A stretch of DNA of 36,514 bases, taken from contig JAQVNR010000003.1 of assembly GCA_028703035.1 (NCBI GenBank), forward strand, positions 1-36,514. The letters are read 5' to 3'. This DNA comes from Bacilli bacterium. GTDB taxonomy: Bacteria; Bacillota_I; Bacilli_A; RF39; UBA660. The position numbers and the translations under genes were made by a program. The notes under the pieces were generated by a model that was not told the origin of the DNA, did no database searches, and saw nothing but the letters and a program-made list of their open reading frames with translations. Positions 23,789 through 32,966 of the stretch are shown in pieces (the stretch's first letter is position 1; each line of letters begins with the position of its first letter).

Positions 23789-23912
23789 TAAATTGATGTC
23801 TTATTTAGTTGAATTTATAATTATTACTAGATTTTAATTAGCAAAGTAAGCCAAAACAAAATAGTCAATTAAATGTATTGAATTACTTTTTTTATATTTT
23901 TATGGTTTTATG

Positions 23913-23928
23913 AGGTATAATAATACCT
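23913..23928. promoter_or_regulatory. Short inverted repeat over the -10 of the tagO-like gene
   Basis: AGGTAT (23913-23918) and ATACCT (23923-23928) flank AATA, and TATAAT at 23916-23921 overlaps it. Probable promoter; the inverted repeat may be incidental. Confidence 0.4.
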
Positions 23929-23942
23929 AGGGAAGTGATTTC

Positions 23943-24977
23943 ATGGAGTGGACTGTTAATGGTCACCATATTTTACTAATAATTGGAGTTACATTTTTTG
24001 CTAGTTTACTATTAGTACCAATCATAAAAAAAACCGCTCTACATGTAGGAGCAGTCGATGTACCTGATGAAAGAAAGGTTCATAAAAAGCCAATTCCAAG
24101 GCTAGGCGGGCTGGCAATATTTCTTGCTTTTCTAACAGGTTATATATTTTTTGCGGAGCATAATGTTCAAATGTTGTCAATTTTAATAGGAAGTTTTATA
24201 ATTATTTTATTAGGCATATTTGATGATATAAAGCCAATAAAAGCTAGATACAAATTTATTATCCAAATTTTAGCGTCCTCAGTAGTAGTATTATATGGAA
24301 ATATTTCTTTAACAGAAATAAGCGCTTTTGGAATAAATTTAAGTTTTGAAGCTTGGAGCTATCCTTTGACAATAATTTTTATTACCGCTATTATTAATGC
24401 AATTAATTTTATCGATGGCCTAGATGGCCTTGCAGCTGGTGTTAGTACAATTTATTTTGCAACAATTGCAATAATTGCATTTATTTTAAATCGGATCGGC
24501 GGGCTAGATACCATATTATGTTTATTGATGTTAGGATCGACATTAGGTTTTTTAGTTTATAATTTTAATCCAGCCTCAATTTTTATGGGAGATACTGGTA
24601 GTATGTTTTTAGGTTTTATGATTGCAGTTATTGCACTTCTTGGTTATAAAGCTGCAACTGTTACTTCTTTAATAGTACCTATTTTAGTGTTGTTTTTACC
24701 AATAATAGATACCTTTTTCGCTATTTTTAGAAGGATTATTAAAGGAGAAAATATTGGTAAACCAGATAAGGAACATATTCATCATCAATTACTTAAGCTA
24801 AATAAATCAACTAAGAAAACAGTATTCATTATGTATGGAATCAGTTTATTATGTGCTTTAATTTCAATTTTTTATGCTCTGGGTGATAATAATAAGGCGA
24901 TTCTTTTATATATAGGACTATTACTTGTAGTAGCGTTTTTAATATTTAAAACCGATATATTATTTAAACAAAAATAG
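23943..24977 (+). CDS. tagO: Undecaprenyl-phosphate sugar-1-phosphate transferase, TagO/WecA type
   Basis: 344 residues with about ten membrane helices. Transfers GlcNAc-1-P (or a related sugar) from UDP-sugar to undecaprenyl phosphate at the inner membrane face, the first step of wall teichoic acid or related glycan assembly. Motifs: DVPDERKVHKKPIPRLGGLA in the first cytosolic loop, LGIFDDIKPIKARYKFIIQI with the Asp-Asp pair, AINFIDGLDGLAAG, GDTGSMFLG, and the His-rich GKPDKEHIHHQLLKLNKS near the end, which marks the WecA/TagO branch rather than MraY. ATG has GGGAAGTGA upstream. It opens the surface-glycan region. Confidence 0.93.
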   Translation: MEWTVNGHHILLIIGVTFFASLLLVPIIKKTALHVGAVDVPDERKVHKKPIPRLGGLAIFLAFLTGYIFFAEHNVQMLSILIGSFIIILLGIFDDIKPIKARYKFIIQILASSVVVLYGNISLTEISAFGINLSFEAWSYPLTIIFITAIINAINFIDGLDGLAAGVSTIYFATIAIIAFILNRIGGLDTILCLLMLGSTLGFLVYNFNPASIFMGDTGSMFLGFMIAVIALLGYKAATVTSLIVPILVLFLPIIDTFFAIFRRIIKGENIGKPDKEHIHHQLLKLNKSTKKTVFIMYGISLLCALISIFYALGDNNKAILLYIGLLLVVAFLIFKTDILFKQK

Positions 24978-25052
24978 TAAATTAAAATTATTTTCTTTTT
25001 TGCTTTATAGTTTACAAAAAAAGATAATTATAATGAAAAAGCAATCAAAAAA

Positions 25053-25061
25053 TGATATTAT
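25053..25061 (+). promoter_or_regulatory. Extended -10 promoter of the glycan operon
   Basis: TGATATTAT, the same form as the ctpA promoter, 19 bases before the tagA-like start. A T-rich/A-rich imperfect inverted repeat around 24985-25030 may terminate tagO upstream. Confidence 0.45.
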
Positions 25062-25080
25062 ATAGATGGTGAGAAGAATA

Positions 25081-25815
25081 ATGAAAGATAATATTTTGGG
25101 TTTTGACGTTGTTTCATCAAATTATGAATCTTTAATACATAACATATTTATAGATATTAATAATGATGAAAAAATTTTTATAGTAAATATTAATCCTTTT
25201 ATTATTATGAATTATTGTAATAAACCAGATATAATAAAAAAGCTTAATCAAGAGAAGTATCAAATTGCAGATGGTATCGGAATTGTTTGGGCATCAAAAT
25301 TCAATAAAAGACTAATTAAAGAAAGAATTACTGGAATTGACTTCATGATTAAAATGTGTGAGCAAGCAGCAAAAGATTGTAAAAAAATATTTTTATGTGG
25401 GGCTAAGCCTGAGGTTGTTAAGAAAGCCAAAAAAAATTTAGAGATTAAATATAAAAATATAAAAATAGTCGGGACATGTAGTGGATATGTCTCTGAATTA
25501 GAAATGATTAAAGCAATAAATAAAACTAATGCCGACATTGTATTTGTAGCACTTGGTTCTCCAAAGCAAGAAATGTTTATTTTAAATAATAAAGAAAATT
25601 TAAAATATAAAGTTATAATGCCCGTAGGTGGGTCATTTGATGTAATTTCCGGTAATATTAAAAGAGCGCCAAATTTATTTATAAAAACAAATACTGAATG
25701 GTTATATAGAATCATAAAAGAACCAAAAAGAATAATTAGAAACTTTAGTTTAATAAAGTTTGTATTCTTAATTATTTTTAATAAAAAGAAAAAGGAGAAT
25801 AATTATGTTAATTAA
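25081..25815 (+). CDS. tagA: WecG/TagA/CpsF-family glycosyltransferase
   Basis: 244 residues from ATG 25081; the earlier ATG 25066 would add five residues and overlaps the ribosome site GGTGAG. TagA-type enzymes add ManNAc to lipid-linked GlcNAc at the membrane. Signature residues: YQIADGIGIVWASKF with the catalytic Asp, ERITGIDFMIKMCE, KIFLCGAKPEVV, and DIVFVALGSPKQEMFI, then MPVGGSFDVISG and RAPNLFIKTNTEWLYRIIKE. The C-terminal basic helix targets the membrane in TagA. It overlaps the permease start by 11 bases. With TagO it makes the lipid-linked disaccharide. The donor sugar cannot be read from the sequence. Confidence 0.9.
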   Translation: MKDNILGFDVVSSNYESLIHNIFIDINNDEKIFIVNINPFIIMNYCNKPDIIKKLNQEKYQIADGIGIVWASKFNKRLIKERITGIDFMIKMCEQAAKDCKKIFLCGAKPEVVKKAKKNLEIKYKNIKIVGTCSGYVSELEMIKAINKTNADIVFVALGSPKQEMFILNNKENLKYKVIMPVGGSFDVISGNIKRAPNLFIKTNTEWLYRIIKEPKRIIRNFSLIKFVFLIIFNKKKKENNYVN

Positions 25816-26614
25816 AAATATATATCATAATTTAGTAAAATATAAATTTTTATTAACAGAACTTGTTAAAAGAGATTTTAAAATAAAATATAAAAGAAGT
25901 GTATTAGGAGTATTATGGAGTATTTTATATCCACTTCTTATGATGAGTGTTATGGCTTTAATTTTTTCCCATATGTTTAAATTTAATATGGAAGGAGTTA
26001 ATTTTTTAGTATATTTAATGACTGGTTTAGTAATATTTAATTATTTTTCTGAAGCAACTAATAATTGTTTAACTGCTATAACTGGTAATTTTAGTTTGAT
26101 TAATAAAGTATATATTCCAAAATATATTTTTCCCCTTGCAAAATGCTTATTCGCTGGAATAAATTTCCTTTTCACTTTAATTCCATTATTCCTAATTGTA
26201 TTTGTAACAGGTAATGAAATAGAAGGAACAAAATGTTATTTAAACATATATTATTTGATCATTCCGTTTATATTTTTATGTACTTTAATGTTTACATTAG
26301 GTGTTGGTTATTTTTTATCTACACTAACTGTGTTTGTAAGAGATGTAATTTATATATGGGGAATATTATTAACCATTTTAAATTATTTTACACCAATTTT
26401 TTATCCAATTGTAATTTTACCAAGTTGGCTTCAGGCTATAATAAAATTTAACCCTTTATATTTATATATAAATTCAATGAGAGAAATAATATTATTTTCT
26501 CAAATGCCAACTATTAAAACAATGATTGCAGTTTTCTTATCAGGATTTATTACTATGATAATTGGAATGTTTATATTTAAAAAGAAACAAGATAAGTTTA
26601 TATATTATGCTTAA
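25805..26614 (+). CDS. tagG: Polysaccharide ABC exporter permease (TagG/Wzm type)
   Basis: 269 residues, six predicted membrane helices, family ABC-2. The N-terminal amphipathic part KFLLTELVKRDFKIKYKRSV and LGVLWSILYPLLMMSVMALI are typical of Wzm/TagG permeases; the later YFTPIFYPIVILPSWLQAII and FNPLYLYINSMREIILF are the conserved re-entrant end. Exports undecaprenyl-linked polymer across the cytoplasmic membrane together with the ATPase encoded next. Its ATG overlaps the tagA end, with AAAGGAG as ribosome site. Confidence 0.92.
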   Translation: MLIKNIYHNLVKYKFLLTELVKRDFKIKYKRSVLGVLWSILYPLLMMSVMALIFSHMFKFNMEGVNFLVYLMTGLVIFNYFSEATNNCLTAITGNFSLINKVYIPKYIFPLAKCLFAGINFLFTLIPLFLIVFVTGNEIEGTKCYLNIYYLIIPFIFLCTLMFTLGVGYFLSTLTVFVRDVIYIWGILLTILNYFTPIFYPIVILPSWLQAIIKFNPLYLYINSMREIILFSQMPTIKTMIAVFLSGFITMIIGMFIFKKKQDKFIYYA

Positions 26615-26626
26615 AAGAGGTGGATT

Positions 26627-27367
26627 ATGATAAAAATAGAAAATGTATCTATGAAATTTAATTTAGGAGTAGAAACAGATAATTCTTTAAAGATGATATT
26701 TATAAGATTATTTAATCCTAAAAAAAGGAATAAAAAACAATATTTTTGGGCTTTAAAAGATATTGATTTTAATATTCAAAAAGGAGAAGTTGTAGGTATT
26801 GTTGGTGCAAATGGTGCAGGCAAAAGTACAATTTTAAAAGTAGTAAGTGGTGTTATGAAACCTACTAAAGGTATTGTAGAAGCAAATGGGAAAATATCAC
26901 CAATGATTGAATTAGGAGCTGGCTTTGATGGAGAATTAACTGCTAGAGAAAACATTTATTTAAATGGTGCTATATTAGGATATTCAAAAGAAATGTTAGA
27001 TGAAAAATTTGAAGAAATAGTAGAGTTTTCAGAATTAAGAGATTTTTTAGATGTACCCGTTAAGAATTTTTCATCAGGTATGACGGCAAAATTAGCATTT
27101 TCAATATCAACTATTGTAGATCCTGAAATATTAATAGTTGATGAAATATTATCCGTTGGGGATATTAAATTTCAAGAAAAAAGTAAAAATAAAATGATGT
27201 CATTGATTAAAGGTGGTACTACGGTTATATATGTATCACACTCTCTACAGTCGATAAAGGACTTATGCACTAAGGCTATATGGCTTGATAAGGGAGAATT
27301 AGTAATGATGGGAAATGTTAATGAAGTATGTGATGCTTATTATGATAAGCAAATGGAAAAGCAATAA
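26627..27367 (+). CDS. tagH: Polysaccharide ABC exporter ATPase (TagH/Wzt type, short)
   Basis: 246 residues. Begins with the Wzt-like strand MIKIENVSMKFNLG and a long basic insertion (NPKKRNKKQYFWALKDIDFN) before Walker A GANGAGKST. The gating-loop region is ISPMIELGAGFDGELTAREN, signature NFSSGMTAKLAFSI, Walker B ILIVDEILSVGD, and switch YVSHSLQ. It has no C-terminal carbohydrate-binding domain, unlike long Wzt proteins, so chain-length recognition would be by another route. Forms the transporter with the preceding permease, separated by 12 bases. Confidence 0.93.
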   Translation: MIKIENVSMKFNLGVETDNSLKMIFIRLFNPKKRNKKQYFWALKDIDFNIQKGEVVGIVGANGAGKSTILKVVSGVMKPTKGIVEANGKISPMIELGAGFDGELTARENIYLNGAILGYSKEMLDEKFEEIVEFSELRDFLDVPVKNFSSGMTAKLAFSISTIVDPEILIVDEILSVGDIKFQEKSKNKMMSLIKGGTTVIYVSHSLQSIKDLCTKAIWLDKGELVMMGNVNEVCDAYYDKQMEKQ

Positions 27368-27401
27368 CAAATGTGATAAAATTTAAATTAGAGGTGAAAG
27401 T

Positions 27402-28376
27402 ATGGTAATAACTAAAACTCCTTTCAGAGTGAGTTTATGTGGTGGGGGAAGTGACCTACCGGCATTTTATGAAAAGCACGGGGGTTGTGTAATAAGTACA
27501 ACAATTAATAAATATATGTACATTACATCTCATCCAGCATTTAATAAAAATAATACAGTAGTAAAATATTCGAAAACAGAAAGTGTTGAAGATATAAATG
27601 AAATTGAACACTCAATTTTTAGAGAATGTTTAAAACAAGAAGGTTTAGAAGGATTAGAGTTAACCTCTATTGCTGATATACCTCAAGGAACAGGACTAGG
27701 ATCATCTAGCTCATTTACTGTTGGGTTAATTAAAAATCTAAAATGTCACAAAAGAGAATATATATCAGATGAAGAAGTAGCAGAAGCAGCTTGTGATATG
27801 GAAATCAACAAATTAGGAAATCCAATTGGTAAACAAGACCAATATGCGGCTGCATTTGGTGGTTTAAACTATTACCAATTCAATAAAGATGGATCAGTTT
27901 TTGTAGAACCAGTTTTAATGTCTCATGATTCATATAAACAACTAGAAAAAAATTTAATTATGCTTTATGTTGGCGGAGAACATAGTGCTTCAGAAATTTT
28001 AAAAGAACAATCAAAAAATGTAAAAAGTGGAGATAAAGAAGCAGGTCAAAAAAGAATAGTAGAATTAACTCATGAATTAAAATACGAGTTAGAACACGAT
28101 AATATTGATTTTGTAGGAAAAGCTTTACATGAAAATTGGTTGATTAAGAAAACATTAGCTAGCGGGATAAGTAATCCAAAGTTTGATGAATGGTATGATA
28201 AAGCTATAAAAAATGGTGCCACTGGCGGGAAAATTTTAGGGGCTGGCGGTAGTGGATTTTTCTTGTTTTATGTACCAGAAGAAAAACAAGATACATTTAG
28301 AAAAGAAATGAATGAATTACCAGAAATGGAATTTAAATTTGATCATCAAGGAACAACAGCAATATTCGTAAATTAA
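27402..28376 (+). CDS. hddA: GHMP kinase, D-glycero-D-manno-heptose-7-phosphate 1-kinase
   Basis: 324 residues. GHMP-kinase signature: start ITKTPFRVSLCGGGSDLPAF, ATP loop PQGTGLGSSSSFTVGLI, and late GGKILGAGGSGFFLFYVP. The opening and the neighbours gmhA and gmhB identify HddA, which phosphorylates heptose-7-phosphate at C1 (alpha anomer) for GDP-heptose synthesis. The preceding TGTGATAAAAT (around 27372) may be an internal promoter; GAGGTGA is the ribosome site. It starts the four-gene heptose block. A different sugar kinase, such as a fucokinase-like enzyme, is less likely in this context. Confidence 0.88.
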   Translation: MVITKTPFRVSLCGGGSDLPAFYEKHGGCVISTTINKYMYITSHPAFNKNNTVVKYSKTESVEDINEIEHSIFRECLKQEGLEGLELTSIADIPQGTGLGSSSSFTVGLIKNLKCHKREYISDEEVAEAACDMEINKLGNPIGKQDQYAAAFGGLNYYQFNKDGSVFVEPVLMSHDSYKQLEKNLIMLYVGGEHSASEILKEQSKNVKSGDKEAGQKRIVELTHELKYELEHDNIDFVGKALHENWLIKKTLASGISNPKFDEWYDKAIKNGATGGKILGAGGSGFFLFYVPEEKQDTFRKEMNELPEMEFKFDHQGTTAIFVN

Positions 28377-28386
28377 GGAGGAAGAT

Positions 28387-29325
28387 ATGAAAATATTAGT
28401 AACAGGTGGAGCAGGTTTTATTGGAACCCATTTAGTAGAAAGATTATTAAAAGAAAATCATAAAGTTATTTCTGTTGATAATTTCACTTTAGGAAAACAA
28501 GAAAATGTTGATAAATTTAATAACAATAGTAATTTTAAATTTTATAATATTGATATTGATAATACAGAATTATTTTGTGAAACTCTAAAAAGTGAAGAAA
28601 TTGATTATATTTATCATTTAGCAGCAAATTCAGATATACAAAAAGGTGGGAAAAATCCATTAGTAGATTACAATGATACTTTTATGACAACTTTTAGTGT
28701 ACTTGAGTTAATGAGAAGAAAAAATATTAAGAATTTATTCTTTTCTTCTACATCGGCAATATATGGAGATGAAAACGGTGAAAATGTTCATGAGGATCTA
28801 GGTGCTTTATTACCTATTTCTTATTATGGTGGAGCTAAATTTGCTAGTGAAAACTTTATTTCTTCATATGCTTTTATGAATGATTTAAATGTGGTAACAT
28901 TTAGATTTCCAAATGTTATTGGTCCTAATTTAACACATGGAGTAATATTTGATTTTGTTAAAAAATTAAAAAATAATCCTAATGAATTAGAAATATTAGG
29001 AGATGGGACACAAACTAAACCATACATTTATGTACTAGATTTAGTAGATTGTATTATGCAAATGACTGAAAAGATGAAACCTGGTGTTGTTATATATAAT
29101 GTTGGAGTAGAAACAGCTACTACTGTAACTGAAATTGCGGATATTGTATGCGAAGTATTAGGTTACAAAAATGTTAAATATAACTATACTGGTGGATCTG
29201 GTGGTTGGAAAGGTGATGTTCCTAAATTTCAATATGATTTAACTAAAATTCATAATGCAGGGTGGAGAGCAAAATATACATCAAATGAAGCAGTTAGAAA
29301 AACTGCTGAATTAATAGAGGATTAA
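28387..29325 (+). CDS. NAD(P)-dependent sugar epimerase/dehydratase (extended SDR)
   Basis: 312 residues. Rossmann glycine motif VTGGAGFIGTHLVERLL at the N-terminus, acidic nucleotide-binding VISVDNFTLG, the active-site SSTSAIYGD, and catalytic YGGAK (YxxxK). The C-terminal part has RFPNVIGPNLTHGVIFDFV, LGDGTQTKPYIYVLDLVD and GGWKGDVPKFQYD, common in GalE/WbpP-like enzymes of surface-sugar loci. The GHMP kinase and heptose genes around it suggest it modifies the nucleotide-heptose or another sugar of the polymer, but its specific substrate cannot be read. AAGGAGG precedes ATG; the next gene starts 3 bases later. Confidence 0.85.
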   Translation: MKILVTGGAGFIGTHLVERLLKENHKVISVDNFTLGKQENVDKFNNNSNFKFYNIDIDNTELFCETLKSEEIDYIYHLAANSDIQKGGKNPLVDYNDTFMTTFSVLELMRRKNIKNLFFSSTSAIYGDENGENVHEDLGALLPISYYGGAKFASENFISSYAFMNDLNVVTFRFPNVIGPNLTHGVIFDFVKKLKNNPNELEILGDGTQTKPYIYVLDLVDCIMQMTEKMKPGVVIYNVGVETATTVTEIADIVCEVLGYKNVKYNYTGGSGGWKGDVPKFQYDLTKIHNAGWRAKYTSNEAVRKTAELIED

Positions 29326-29327
29326 TA

Positions 29328-30662
29328 ATGAAGGCAGTTATTCAAGCTGGTGGAAAAGGTACCAGAATTAGTTCAATTACTGGTGATACAATTCCTAAAC
29401 CAATGTTGGAAATTTCTGGTTTCCCTATTTTATATCATCAAATTATCAATTTAAAAAGATCAGGTATTACCGACATCCATTTAATTATTGGTCATTTAGG
29501 TGAAGTAATAAAAGATTATTTTAAAGATGGCAAACAATTAGGAATTAATATTACTTATTTTGAAGAAAATCCAGAAAAACCATTAGGAACAGCTGGAGCT
29601 TTGTATCATATGAAAGAAGATCTAAAAGAAGACTTTATATTTTTATTAGCTGATGTATTTATTGATATTGATTTCAAGAAAATGATTCAATTTCATCAAG
29701 ATAAAAAATCTTCAGCCACTTTACTAACTCATCCAAATTCACATCCTTTTGATAGTGATTTAGTTGTAGCTGATGAAAAAAACAAGGTAAATAAATTTGA
29801 TTATAAAACTAATGACCGTACCACTTATGATTATACTAATCTAGTAAATGCTGGAATTATGATATTTTCATCAGAAGCTTTAGATACATTAACTGAAAAT
29901 AAAAAATATAGTTATGAAAAAGACATAATTGTCCCATTAATAAGCCAAGGAAAAGTATTTTCTTATAAATCAACAGAATATGCTAAAGATATGGGAACGC
30001 CAGAAAGATATGAAGGAGTACAAAAAGATTATGATAGAAATGTTGTAAACGGAAGGAATTTACAAAACAAGCAAAAATGTATCTTTTTAGATAGAGACGG
30101 TACTATAAATAAACATATTCCATTTCTTTCAAATAAAAACGAATTTGAATTAATTCCAGGATCAGCTGAAGCGATTCGTAAAATAAATAATTCAGAATAT
30201 TTATGTATAGTAGTAACTAATCAACCAATTATAGCTCGTGGTGAATCTACTGTTGAAAACTTAGAAGATATCCACAAAAGAATGGATACACTATTAGGAA
30301 AAGATGGAGCATTTATCGATGGATTATATTACTGTCCTCATCATCCTCACAAAGGATATGAAGGCGAAATACCAGAATTAAAAATAGAATGTGAGTGTCG
30401 TAAGCCAAATATAGGCATGATAATAAATGCAGTAAAAGATTATAATATAGATTTAACTGAATCGATATTAATAGGAGACACTACTTTAGATATAGAATGT
30501 GCAAATAGAGCTGGAATAAAATCAATTTTAGTAAAAACTGGTGAAGGTGGTTTAGATGGCAAATTTGATTCACAACCAGATTACATAGCTGATAATTTAT
30601 TAGAAGCTGTAAATATAGTTTTAGAAAAGGAGAAAAAACATGGATTTCAAAAAAGCAATTAA
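29328..30662 (+). CDS. Fusion: heptose-1-P nucleotidyltransferase (HddC-like) and HAD phosphatase (GmhB-like)
   Basis: 444 residues in two enzymes. Residues 1-235 are a nucleotidyltransferase: IQAGGKGTRISSIT, IPKPMLEISGFPILYH, FLLADVFIDIDF, and the late KDMGTPERYEGVQKDY. Residues about 250-440 are a HAD phosphatase of the GmhB type: FLDRDGTINKH, VVTNQPIIARGE, zinc-site HHPHKG with the CECRKP region, and LIGDTTLDIECANRAG. In the heptose pathway GmhB removes the 7-phosphate from heptose-1,7-bisphosphate and HddC activates heptose-1-phosphate. The fusion therefore joins two consecutive steps. Guanylyl versus adenylyl specificity is not decided by sequence here; the hddA partner favours GDP. It overlaps gmhA by 23 bases. 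Confidence 0.9.
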   Translation: MKAVIQAGGKGTRISSITGDTIPKPMLEISGFPILYHQIINLKRSGITDIHLIIGHLGEVIKDYFKDGKQLGINITYFEENPEKPLGTAGALYHMKEDLKEDFIFLLADVFIDIDFKKMIQFHQDKKSSATLLTHPNSHPFDSDLVVADEKNKVNKFDYKTNDRTTYDYTNLVNAGIMIFSSEALDTLTENKKYSYEKDIIVPLISQGKVFSYKSTEYAKDMGTPERYEGVQKDYDRNVVNGRNLQNKQKCIFLDRDGTINKHIPFLSNKNEFELIPGSAEAIRKINNSEYLCIVVTNQPIIARGESTVENLEDIHKRMDTLLGKDGAFIDGLYYCPHHPHKGYEGEIPELKIECECRKPNIGMIINAVKDYNIDLTESILIGDTTLDIECANRAGIKSILVKTGEGGLDGKFDSQPDYIADNLLEAVNIVLEKEKKHGFQKSN

Positions 30663-31248
30663 GGAATATTATGAAAGAGAAATAAGAGTAATTAATAATC
30701 TAAATTTAGATGAATTAAACGAAGCTATGAACGCTATTTATACAACATATAAAAATAATGGAACAATTTATGTATGCGGTAATGGTGGATCAGCTTCTAC
30801 TGCATCACACATGCAAAATGATTTTAATAAAGGCATAAGTGAATACACTGACTTAAAATTCAATTTTTACTGTCTAAATGATAATGTATCAACTATGATG
30901 GCAGTAGCAAATGATATAGGATATGATGAAGTATTTAGATTTCCTTTATTGAATAAAATAACTGAGAATGATTTATTAATAGGAATATCTGGGTCAGGAA
31001 ATTCTAAAAATGTATTAAATGCTGCAGAATATGCAAAAGAAGTAGGGGCAAAAGTTTTAGGGATGACTGGTTACACAGGCGGCAAATTAAGAGAAATGGC
31101 TGACTATATAATGCATGTAGATGAAATGGATATGCAAATAGCAGAAGATATTCATATGACATTTGATCACATGATGATGAAAATATTTTATAATTTTTTA
31201 ACTAAAGGTGAAATTACAGGGAATAATATTGCAGATGTTCATTGTTAA
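30640..31248 (+). CDS. gmhA: Phosphoheptose isomerase
   Basis: 202 residues, one SIS domain. Converts sedoheptulose-7-phosphate to D-glycero-D-manno-heptose-7-phosphate, the entry step. Motifs: VCGNGGSASTASHMQNDFNK with the zinc His, the phosphate loop GISGSGNSKNVLNAAEY, and AEDIHMTFDHMMMKIF with the second His pair. The ATG lies within the end of the preceding gene, with AAAGGAG as its ribosome site, so translation is coupled. It ends the heptose block, and a terminator follows. Confidence 0.94.
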   Translation: MDFKKAIKEYYEREIRVINNLNLDELNEAMNAIYTTYKNNGTIYVCGNGGSASTASHMQNDFNKGISEYTDLKFNFYCLNDNVSTMMAVANDIGYDEVFRFPLLNKITENDLLIGISGSGNSKNVLNAAEYAKEVGAKVLGMTGYTGGKLREMADYIMHVDEMDMQIAEDIHMTFDHMMMKIFYNFLTKGEITGNNIADVHC

Positions 31249-31260
31249 AAAAAATTTTAT

Positions 31261-31318
31261 AAAAAAAGATATTATATGACTTTAATAAACATGATATGAT
31301 TAATATCTTTTTTTTATT
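31261..31318 (+). terminator. Long-stem terminator after gmhA
   Basis: AAAAAAAGATATTA (31261-31274) pairs with TAATATCTTTTTTT (31301-31314), loop 26 bases, then T. Being AT-only it is weaker than most terminators and could work in both directions. Confidence 0.55.
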
Positions 31319-31330
31319 TTATAACTAAAC

Positions 31331-31358
31331 ATAACATATAATTAAAATTATATGTTAT
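31331..31358. promoter_or_regulatory. 13-bp perfect inverted repeat upstream of the membrane glycan gene
   Basis: ATAACATATAATT (31331-31343) and AATTATATGTTAT (31346-31358) are exact inverted copies with 2 bases between. TATAAT occurs in the left arm. Possible operator/promoter overlap 37 bases ahead of the next ATG. Confidence 0.4.
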
Positions 31359-31394
31359 TATTAATATAGTGAAATTATTAGTTAGGAAATTTAT

Positions 31395-32966
31395 ATGAAA
31401 AAGAAGTGCAATGTAAAAAAAATAAAACAATTTATAAAGAACAATAAAATATATATAATATTATTTTTGTTTATATATTGTATAAGTTGTTGTTTACCTC
31501 TCACAGGAGATGATTGGGGCAATTATCAAAATATAAGTTTATATGATTCTTTTAGGAGAGCTTATTTAGGTTATATGAGCCATGAAAGTAGATGGGTTAG
31601 TAGAGTTTTAATTACTCAACTTGTCTATCATAAATGGCTATGGAATATTTTAAATGCGTTTTGTTTTACTTCTATTTTTTGGTCAATTATAAAATTATTT
31701 GATTTACAAAATAAATTTTCCAAGATGTTATTTGCAATAAGTATGGTAATCATCCCTTGCGCAATGTTTGCTCAGGTATATGCTTGGGTAGTAGGCAGCA
31801 TCACATATTTGTTCCCGGTAGCCATTATACTTTTATATATGACATATTTATTTAAATTAGGAAAAATTATTACGAGAAAGAATTTATTATTTATAATTTT
31901 AACCAATTTTTTAACTTCATTTTTTGTGGATCACATGGCAGTTGTTCTTTTTTTCATAAATTTGATTTATTTTGTTTTCTTAAAAATTAATAAAGAAAAA
32001 ATTACTGTTTATAATTATATTGTAATTTTGGTGTCAATATTATCTATAACAGGAGTTTTGTTTGCTCCTGGCAATTTAAATAGACTTGCAACCAATTCAG
32101 AATTTGAGTCATTATCAATCATAGGAAAAATCTTATTTAATATTCCAAATTTAATTAATTATACTTTTTATGCAAATTTAGTTTTATTATTTTTAATGAC
32201 TATTCCAATAAATTATTTCTTTATAAATATTTTAAAAAGAAATTATGGAATAAAATATATATTAACGACTGTATTTAATATTATACCTATCTATACAATA
32301 ATAAAGCTAAGTTATCAATATAATATATTTTCTAATTTAGAAAGTGCTATTTCTTTTGATTTTTATTTTGAAGAGGCTAATTTTATATTAAATCACAATA
32401 TAGGATATATATTTTACATAATATTTGCACTTACATATTTTATATCTTTATTATATATAATAAAAGATAAGAAGAAAAAAAATAACTACATAATATTATT
32501 ATTAATAGGGTTATCTGCTAATGGAGCTATGCTTATTAGCCCCATTTGGGGATATAGAACTGCTTTTTTCACAACTATTATATTATATGGTTTAACTATC
32601 GCCATTATAAATCATATAATGAATGAGTTAAAATATTGTGGAAAAGATTTAAATTTAATTTTAAAAGTTATTCTAATATCGTTAATTTTATTTTACTCAG
32701 CCTGTTTTGTCCTTATAGCAAGATTCGATCAAAATAGAATTTCTAATATTAGTTTACAATATAAATCGAAAAATGTCAGTCCTAACAATATCTATCTAAA
32801 AATATTGCCACTGAAAATTGTTCATAATTATAATATGTATTGGGAATTTCATCAAGAAACATATAAAGATTATTTATTTCATGCTGGAATTATAAATGAT
32901 GTGAACATTAATATAAATATATTACCATTACAAAGTATAAAGGGGATTTATATGTATGAAGAATAA
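31395..32966 (+). CDS. Polytopic membrane protein, DUF6056/GT-C-like
   Basis: 523 residues with about twelve hydrophobic helices. The first extracytoplasmic loop after helix one carries LPLTGDDWGNY, and RAYLGYMSHESRWVSRVL and YAWVVGSITYLFPVAIIL follow; this pattern matches the DUF6056 family. The Asp-Asp in the first outer loop recalls the catalytic acid of GT-C glycosyltransferases that use lipid-linked sugar donors, which would suit addition of a residue to the exported polymer. That activity is an inference from topology and motif, not established. Next to a heptose pathway, an exporter and an acyltransferase, it probably modifies the glycan outside the cell. The acyltransferase start overlaps its last codons. 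Confidence 0.7.
   Translation: MKKKCNVKKIKQFIKNNKIYIILFLFIYCISCCLPLTGDDWGNYQNISLYDSFRRAYLGYMSHESRWVSRVLITQLVYHKWLWNILNAFCFTSIFWSIIKLFDLQNKFSKMLFAISMVIIPCAMFAQVYAWVVGSITYLFPVAIILLYMTYLFKLGKIITRKNLLFIILTNFLTSFFVDHMAVVLFFINLIYFVFLKINKEKITVYNYIVILVSILSITGVLFAPGNLNRLATNSEFESLSIIGKILFNIPNLINYTFYANLVLLFLMTIPINYFFINILKRNYGIKYILTTVFNIIPIYTIIKLSYQYNIFSNLESAISFDFYFEEANFILNHNIGYIFYIIFALTYFISLLYIIKDKKKKNNYIILLLIGLSANGAMLISPIWGYRTAFFTTIILYGLTIAIINHIMNELKYCGKDLNLILKVILISLILFYSACFVLIARFDQNRISNISLQYKSKNVSPNNIYLKILPLKIVHNYNMYWEFHQETYKDYLFHAGIINDVNININILPLQSIKGIYMYEE

Noticed and set aside
25260..25715. Minus-strand ORF of 151 codons
   Set aside because: It lies wholly inside the tagA-like gene, has no start signal and looks like an antisense shadow.
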